NCBI GenBank assembly: GCA_025935735.1
Contig: JAICUS010000199.1
Span: 1 to 9,491 of the forward strand
DNA from: Solirubrobacteraceae bacterium
Lineage (GTDB): Bacteria > Actinomycetota > Thermoleophilia > Solirubrobacterales > Solirubrobacteraceae
DNA: 9,491 bases
Reading direction: 5' to 3'
In this document: piece after piece, positions 6,131 to 9,491 of the stretch
How positions within the stretch are numbered: position 1 is the stretch's first letter
How the letters are laid out: the number at the start of each line of letters is the position of its first letter
Notes under the pieces: generated by a model
What the model saw: only the letters and a program-made list of their open reading frames with translations
What the model was told of the DNA's origin: nothing
Database searches by the model: none
Program-made: the position numbers and the translations under genes

Positions 6131-6462
6131 TAGCGGGCCGCGGCAGCGCGCACCGCGCGCGCCTGCCCGGCGTCCATCCACAGCTCCCACCGGCCCGACG
6201 CGGCCTGGTGGGAGTCGTGGAAGCGGTACGGGCGGCGGCCGCCGAACTCGGTCGTGCGCAGGTGGTAGACGCCCCCGAGCACCGACGCGATCCGCCGCCG
6301 CGGCCAGCCCAGCGCGTCCTCGATGTCCGGGAACGTCTGCGCACGGCCGGGCGCCGCGGCGAGCCCGTCGAGCAGCTCGCGCATCAACTCGCTGCAGCGG
6401 TCGTAGAACCGCGCGATCTCGCCCGCGTCGGTGAGCGCGTTGTGCGGCGCGTGCTCGCTCAA
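6130..6462 (-). CDS. Small hypothetical protein, possibly winged-helix-like
   Basis: This 110-residue protein has no membrane segment or signal peptide. I do not recognise a named family with confidence. Residues about 10-35 look helical (GEIARFYDRCSELMRELLDGL), followed by FPDIEDALGWPRRRIASVLGGVYHL, which has the look of a winged-helix recognition region, and then a basic, aromatic stretch (RRPYRFHDSHQAASGRWELW). A DNA- or nucleic-acid-binding role is only a guess. Start: the frame is open far upstream as a shadow, but TTG at 6462 overlaps the TGA of the upstream NTF2-like gene as TTGA, and the family-like sequence begins there. The gene is therefore likely coupled to its neighbour. Confidence 0.72.
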   Translation of the reverse strand: MSEHAPHNALTDAGEIARFYDRCSELMRELLDGLAAAPGRAQTFPDIEDALGWPRRRIASVLGGVYHLRTTEFGGRRPYRFHDSHQAASGRWELWMDAGQARAVRAAAAR

Positions 6463-7076
6463 ACGGGGACCGGCGGCGCGGTGAACGCGACGACCTCGAT
6501 CGCCCGGATCCGCTCGCGATCGCCGGAGAGCGTCCAGCGCTCCCACGTGGCGTAGCGCATCTCGCCGCCGCCCGGCGGCCGCCGCACGGCGTGTTCCTTG
6601 ACCCAGACGACGTCGGGCTCGGACGGGTCGGCCAGCGTCTCGAGCAGCTCGTTCTCGCACTCGCCGAGCCACTTGGAGCCGTTGCGCATGAGCCGCACGG
6701 CGACCCAGCGCCCCATCGGCCGTGCCCCCGAGACCGGGTGCATGCGGAAGTCCGGCGCGAGCAGGTCGGCGAGCGCCCGCCAGTCGTCGCGGGCGTCGGC
6801 GGCATACCAGCGGCGGACCACCGGCTCCTCGACGGGCTCGCTCCCCGCCGGCGGTCCCGCGTCCGCGTCCGTGTGGCGCTGGACGATCTCGCGGAAGCGC
6901 TGCGGCGCGCGCCGGCGCGCCCGGCGGCAGTAGACCGCGAACGGGATCACGATGGCGGAAGGGACGACCGCGATCGCGTAGCCCACGGCCGCCGGCGTGT
7001 GCGTCGCGACCAGCAGCACGCCGAGCACGAGCCCGAGCACCGCGGAGATGACCAGGATGCGCAGGCGCGGCCTCAT
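6459..7076 (-). CDS. Membrane-anchored NTF2/SnoaL-like domain protein
   Basis: This 205-residue protein has two hydrophobic N-terminal helices, at about residues 6-25 (ILVISAVLGLVLGVLLVA) and 30-50 (AAVGYAIAVVPSAIVIPFAVY), joined by a short turn and followed by a very basic stretch (CRRARRRAPQRFR) expected to stay in the cytoplasm. Residues about 85-200 (VVRRWYAADARDDWRALADLLAPDFRMHP onward) look like an NTF2/SnoaL-like cone fold, which can be a small-molecule pocket or a protein-interaction module. No catalytic signature is clear, so function is unassigned. Start ATG 7076 has no clear ribosome site but lies 8 bases after a TACATT hexamer, consistent with a leaderless message. The TTGA overlap couples it to the small downstream gene. 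Confidence 0.78.
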   Translation of the reverse strand: MRPRLRILVISAVLGLVLGVLLVATHTPAAVGYAIAVVPSAIVIPFAVYCRRARRRAPQRFREIVQRHTDADAGPPAGSEPVEEPVVRRWYAADARDDWRALADLLAPDFRMHPVSGARPMGRWVAVRLMRNGSKWLGECENELLETLADPSEPDVVWVKEHAVRRPPGGGEMRYATWERWTLSGDRERIRAIEVVAFTAPPVPV

Positions 7077-7084
7077 CGCGCGGC

Positions 7085-7090
7085 AATGTA
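7085..7090 (-). promoter_or_regulatory. Candidate -10 box of the minus-strand NTF2-like gene
   Basis: On the minus strand TACATT ends 8 bases before the ATG at 7076, the spacing expected if transcription starts at or next to the start codon. There is no Shine-Dalgarno sequence here, which fits a leaderless transcript. No convincing -35 is seen. Confidence 0.35.
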
Positions 7091-7108
7091 GCCGGTCGGG
7101 GCGGGCGC

Positions 7109-7114
7109 TAGGGT
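7109..7114 (+). promoter_or_regulatory. Candidate -10 box of the ketopantoate-reductase-like gene
   Basis: TAGGGT ends 6 bases before the ATG at 7121, the spacing typical of leaderless actinobacterial promoters. No Shine-Dalgarno sequence precedes the ATG. It lies back to back with the TACATT hexamer of the divergent gene in a 44-base gap. No clear -35 is seen. Confidence 0.45.
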
Positions 7115-7120
7115 GCGACG

Positions 7121-8128
7121 ATGGTCGAGGCGGACGTGCTGGTGGTGGGCGGCGGGGCGATCGGCGGGATCACCGCGGCCAAGCTCGCCGGCGCCGTGCG
7201 GCGGGTGACCGTGCTGGACGCCAACGCCGAGCACGTGGCGCGGCTGCGCGACCCGGGGCTGGTGTACGAGGAGCTCGGCGCCGAGCAGCGGGTGCGGCTG
7301 GAGGCGGTCGGGGCGCCCGGCGAGCTGGACGGCGAGTACGACTTCGCGCTGGTCGGCGTGAAGGCGCCGTGGCACCGGGAGGCGCTCGCGCCGCTGGCGG
7401 CGCGCGGCGGCATCGGCTGCTTCGTCTCGCTCGGCAACGGGCTCATCCAGGACCGGATGGCGGAGATCGTGGGTGGGCCCGAGCGGCTGCTGGCCTGCCT
7501 CGTGGAGTGGGCGGGCTCCAACGCCGGGCCCGGGCGGCTGATCCGCGACACCGTGGGGCCGATGGTGGTGGGCGAGCTCGACGGCGCCGTGCACGACCGC
7601 ACCCGCCTGCTCGCACGCTGCCTGGAGGCCGCCGGGCCGGTACGCGTCTCGGGCAACATCCGCGGCCAGATCTGGTCGAAGCTGCTGGTGAACTCGACGT
7701 TCACCGCGCTGTCGGCCGTCTCGGGGCTGCGCTACGGCGAGGCGGCGGCGCATCCCGGGGGCCGCGTGGCGGCGTTCGGCCTGTGGGCGGAGGGCGTGCG
7801 GGTGGCCGAGGCCGACGGGATCGCGCTCGAGCCGGTGCTGGACGCCGACCCGCACGAGATGCTCGACGTGGCCGCCCGCGACGTGGCGCTCGCGCGGATG
7901 ATGGCCGTCGCCGGCAACTCGCGCCCGTCGATGCTCCAGGACCTCGAGGCCGGCCGCCTCACCGAGATCGACTTCATCAACGGCGGCGTCGCCCGGCACG
8001 GTCGCGCCCGCGGCGTGCCGACGCCGCTCAACGACCTCGCCGTCGCGCTCGTCCACGCCATGGAGCGCGGCGAGCGCGAGCGCGCCCCGGCCGTGCTCGA
8101 CGAGCTCGCCGCGCGCGTCAGGCGGTGA
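7121..8128 (+). CDS. Ketopantoate reductase (PanE/ApbA) family oxidoreductase
   Basis: This 335-residue cytosolic enzyme has an N-terminal Rossmann NADP-binding motif VVGGGAIGG (residues 8-16). The residues used for catalysis and substrate binding in E. coli PanE have counterparts: N106 in LGNGL, K187 and N191 in SKLLVNSTFTALSAVSG (same K-x3-N spacing) and E282 in TEIDFINGGV. The SMLQDLEAGRLTEID block is the family's best C-terminal signature. The assigned reaction is NADPH reduction of 2-dehydropantoate to pantoate (coenzyme A pathway). Many actinobacterial paralogs of this superfamily act on other 2-keto acids and no pan genes are nearby, so I give no gene symbol. The ATG at 7121 is probably leaderless. 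The 3' end overlaps the convergent MFS gene by 11 bases (8118-8128). Confidence 0.88.
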   Translation: MVEADVLVVGGGAIGGITAAKLAGAVRRVTVLDANAEHVARLRDPGLVYEELGAEQRVRLEAVGAPGELDGEYDFALVGVKAPWHREALAPLAARGGIGCFVSLGNGLIQDRMAEIVGGPERLLACLVEWAGSNAGPGRLIRDTVGPMVVGELDGAVHDRTRLLARCLEAAGPVRVSGNIRGQIWSKLLVNSTFTALSAVSGLRYGEAAAHPGGRVAAFGLWAEGVRVAEADGIALEPVLDADPHEMLDVAARDVALARMMAVAGNSRPSMLQDLEAGRLTEIDFINGGVARHGRARGVPTPLNDLAVALVHAMERGERERAPAVLDELAARVRR

Positions 8129-9317
8129 CGACGGCGGGCGCCGGGAGGGTCGCGCCGCGCAGCAGCGCGACCGCGACGGCGAGCGCTCCGGCGGCCCCGG
8201 CGAGGCCGAACGCCGCGCCCGGCCCGGCCGAGTCGACCAGCGCGCCGCCCGCGGCGGCACCGGCCGCCGCGCCCACGGAGACCGCGGTGGCGAGCCAGGC
8301 GAAGGCCTCGGTGACCGCGCCGGCCGGCGCGACCGCGTCGACCATGGCGTACGCGCTCGCGTAGGTCGGGGCGATCGCCGCCCCGGCGAGGAACAGCACG
8401 CCGCCGAGCGCGAGCGCGCTGCCCGAAGCGGCGGCGAGCGCCAGGTGGCCGGCGGCCAGCGCGGCGAGCACGAGCGCGAGCCCGCGGGCCGACTGCGCGC
8501 CGCCGCCGAGCCGCGAGGCCACGACGCCGCCGGCCAGCGAGCCGACGCCCCACACCGCCAGCAGCGGCGCGGCCACGCCGTTGCCGCCGAGCGCGCTCGC
8601 CGCGGCGGTCACGCCGACCTCGACGGCGCCGAACACGACCCCCAGCGCCACGAACGCCAGCACGAGGGTGCGCAGCCCGGCGGACCGCAACGCGCTCGCG
8701 CCGGGCGCCGCGTCGCCGTTCGCGCGGGTCGCGGCCTCGTCTTGCGCGCGGGCGGCCGGCTGAAGGGCGAACGCGGCGGTGGCCGCGAGGAGCATCGCGC
8801 CGCCGGCGACCAGCGCGCCGCCGGTCGACCAGGCCGCGCCGATGCCCAGCGCGAGCGGCGGGCCGAAGATGAAGGTCAGCTCGGCCGCGGAGGACTCGAA
8901 GGCGTAGGCGGCGCGCAGGGCGGCCGGGTCGCCCAGCAGGGCCGGCAGCACGCTGCGGGCGCACGGGCCGACCGGCGGGGTGGCGAGCCCGAGCAGCGCG
9001 GCCAGGCCCACGACGAGCCCGGCCGGCGCGCCGTGCGGCAGCAGCGCGAGCCCGGTCAGCAGCCCGCACGCAGCGGCGGCCGCGCCGAGCAGCGGCGCGG
9101 TGTGCCCGCGCCGGTCGGCCATCCGCCCGAGCAGCGGCCCGCCCGCCCCGACCGCCGCGGCATACGCGCCGGTGGCCGCTCCGGCGACCGCGAAGGAGCC
9201 GGTGAGCTGGCGCACATGGACCAGCAGGGCGATGCTGAACATGGCCAGCGGCAGCCGCGCGACCAGGGAGGCCGCGAGCAGGGCGCGGGCATCGGAGGTC
9301 TGAGAGGACGAGCGCAT
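8118..9317 (-). CDS. MFS transporter (12-helix type)
   Basis: This inner-membrane protein of 399 residues is almost entirely Ala/Gly/Leu/Val hydrophobic segments, about 12 of them. It has a motif A in the loop after helix 2 (GPLLGRMADRRG, residues 60-71 from the ATG) and a central hydrophilic loop (about residues 188-211, RAQDEAATRANGDAAPGA) between the two halves. The substrate cannot be predicted; relatives are often labelled sugar or drug exporters. Start: ATG at 9317 is preferred. GTG at 9323 in the same frame is possible, and neither has a good ribosome site. It follows the sigma-factor gene on the same strand by about 30 bases, so it may be co-transcribed with it. Its 3' end overlaps the reductase gene tail-to-tail, leaving no room for a separate terminator. 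Confidence 0.87.
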   Translation of the reverse strand: MRSSSQTSDARALLAASLVARLPLAMFSIALLVHVRQLTGSFAVAGAATGAYAAAVGAGGPLLGRMADRRGHTAPLLGAAAAACGLLTGLALLPHGAPAGLVVGLAALLGLATPPVGPCARSVLPALLGDPAALRAAYAFESSAAELTFIFGPPLALGIGAAWSTGGALVAGGAMLLAATAAFALQPAARAQDEAATRANGDAAPGASALRSAGLRTLVLAFVALGVVFGAVEVGVTAAASALGGNGVAAPLLAVWGVGSLAGGVVASRLGGGAQSARGLALVLAALAAGHLALAAASGSALALGGVLFLAGAAIAPTYASAYAMVDAVAPAGAVTEAFAWLATAVSVGAAAGAAAGGALVDSAGPGAAFGLAGAAGALAVAVALLRGATLPAPAVVTA

Positions 9318-9348
9318 CGCCACTTATGACCGGCGGTGCCCGCGAAAC

Positions 9349-9491
9349 TCATCGCGGCCGGCTCGGGAGCGAGCGCGGCAGGCCGAACCACGGCATCACG
9401 GCGTTCTCGAAGCGGGTCATGGCGGATACACGGTCGCCCGCGACGGTCAGCACGTAGAGGCCGATCCCGTGGCTGATGCCGCCGGGGCCGC
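9349..9491 (-). CDS. ECF-type sigma factor with SnoaL-like tail, C-terminal end
   Basis: This gene was not evident as a long open frame because the window edge cuts it. On the minus strand a frame enters at 9491 and ends with TGA (9351-9349), giving 46 readable residues: SHGIGLYVLTVAGDRVSAM, then TRFENAVMPWFGLPRSLP and a short basic tail. The LTVAGDRVSAMTRF pattern followed by FGLPR-LP is typical of the C-terminal NTF2/SnoaL-like domain of the large ECF sigma factors (SigJ/TIGR02960-like group) in actinobacteria. The sigma-2 and sigma-4 regions would lie outside the window, so the call rests on the tail only. It is on the same strand as and just upstream of the MFS transporter gene. Confidence 0.62.
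   Translation of the reverse strand, partial: GPGGISHGIGLYVLTVAGDRVSAMTRFENAVMPWFGLPRSLPSRPR

Noticed and set aside
5699..6805. Minus-strand frame of 368 codons crossing the pump 3' end and the two small minus genes
   Set aside because: It runs through two better-supported genes in other frames and through the 76-bp element; the translation is Arg/Ser/Pro-rich with no domain.
1..9491. tRNA, rRNA, CRISPR array, transposase or integrase genes
   Set aside because: I looked for clover-leaf-like segments, regularly spaced repeats and DDE/tyrosine-recombinase motifs and saw none.

Overview
The window is very GC-rich and densely packed with genes. GTG, TTG and possibly CTG starts are in use, and some start codons sit right behind a -10-like hexamer. 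Together with the protein types (a transporter with a cyclic-nucleotide-binding tail, a tandem HD/HD-GYP protein ending in a LuxR helix-turn-helix, and a sigma factor with a SnoaL-like tail), this suggests a high-GC actinobacterium, most likely Thermoleophilia/Solirubrobacterales. That placement is inferred from sequence style and protein families, not from a search.

Left part (1-3559, plus strand): the C-terminal end of a membrane protein (probably an MFS transporter) carrying a cyclic-nucleotide-binding domain; then, overlapping its stop by a few bases, a two-lobed HD/HD-GYP protein with a LuxR-type DNA-binding end; then a short spacer with two mirrored copies of a small palindrome (AAAGGGGTCAGACCCCTTT type); then an amidase-signature enzyme with its full Ser-Ser-Lys triad. 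The amidase ends tail-to-tail, overlapping by 8 bases, with the next gene.

Middle (3552-6054): a minus-strand pair, a TetR repressor followed by a translationally coupled small WYL-like protein, lies divergent from a plus-strand 14-helix DHA2-type efflux pump. The 68-base divergent gap holds two CTGAG-N6-CTCAG palindromes, the best candidates for the TetR operators. This looks like a self-contained drug/solvent-efflux module.

Right part (6055-9491): a minus-strand pair (a two-helix membrane protein with an NTF2/SnoaL-like domain, then a small winged-helix-like protein that starts at a coupled TTG) is divergent from a plus-strand ketopantoate-reductase-family enzyme with all its catalytic residues. 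That enzyme ends tail-to-tail, overlapping by 11 bases, with a minus-strand 12-helix MFS transporter, which follows the C-terminal end of an ECF-type sigma factor cut by the window edge.

The least expected item is a 76-bp dispersed repeat found by comparing the window with itself. One copy (2767-2842) lies inside the amidase gene, in frame, adds about 25 residues and contains a perfect 12-bp inverted repeat. The other copy (6055-6130, opposite orientation) exactly fills the gap between the efflux pump's stop codon and the next convergent gene. By hand count the two match at 57 of 76 positions with no gaps. This looks like a small palindromic mobile element that tolerates in-frame insertion into coding sequence. 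No stretch longer than 300 bases lacks a gene, and I see no tRNA, rRNA, CRISPR array or transposase gene.
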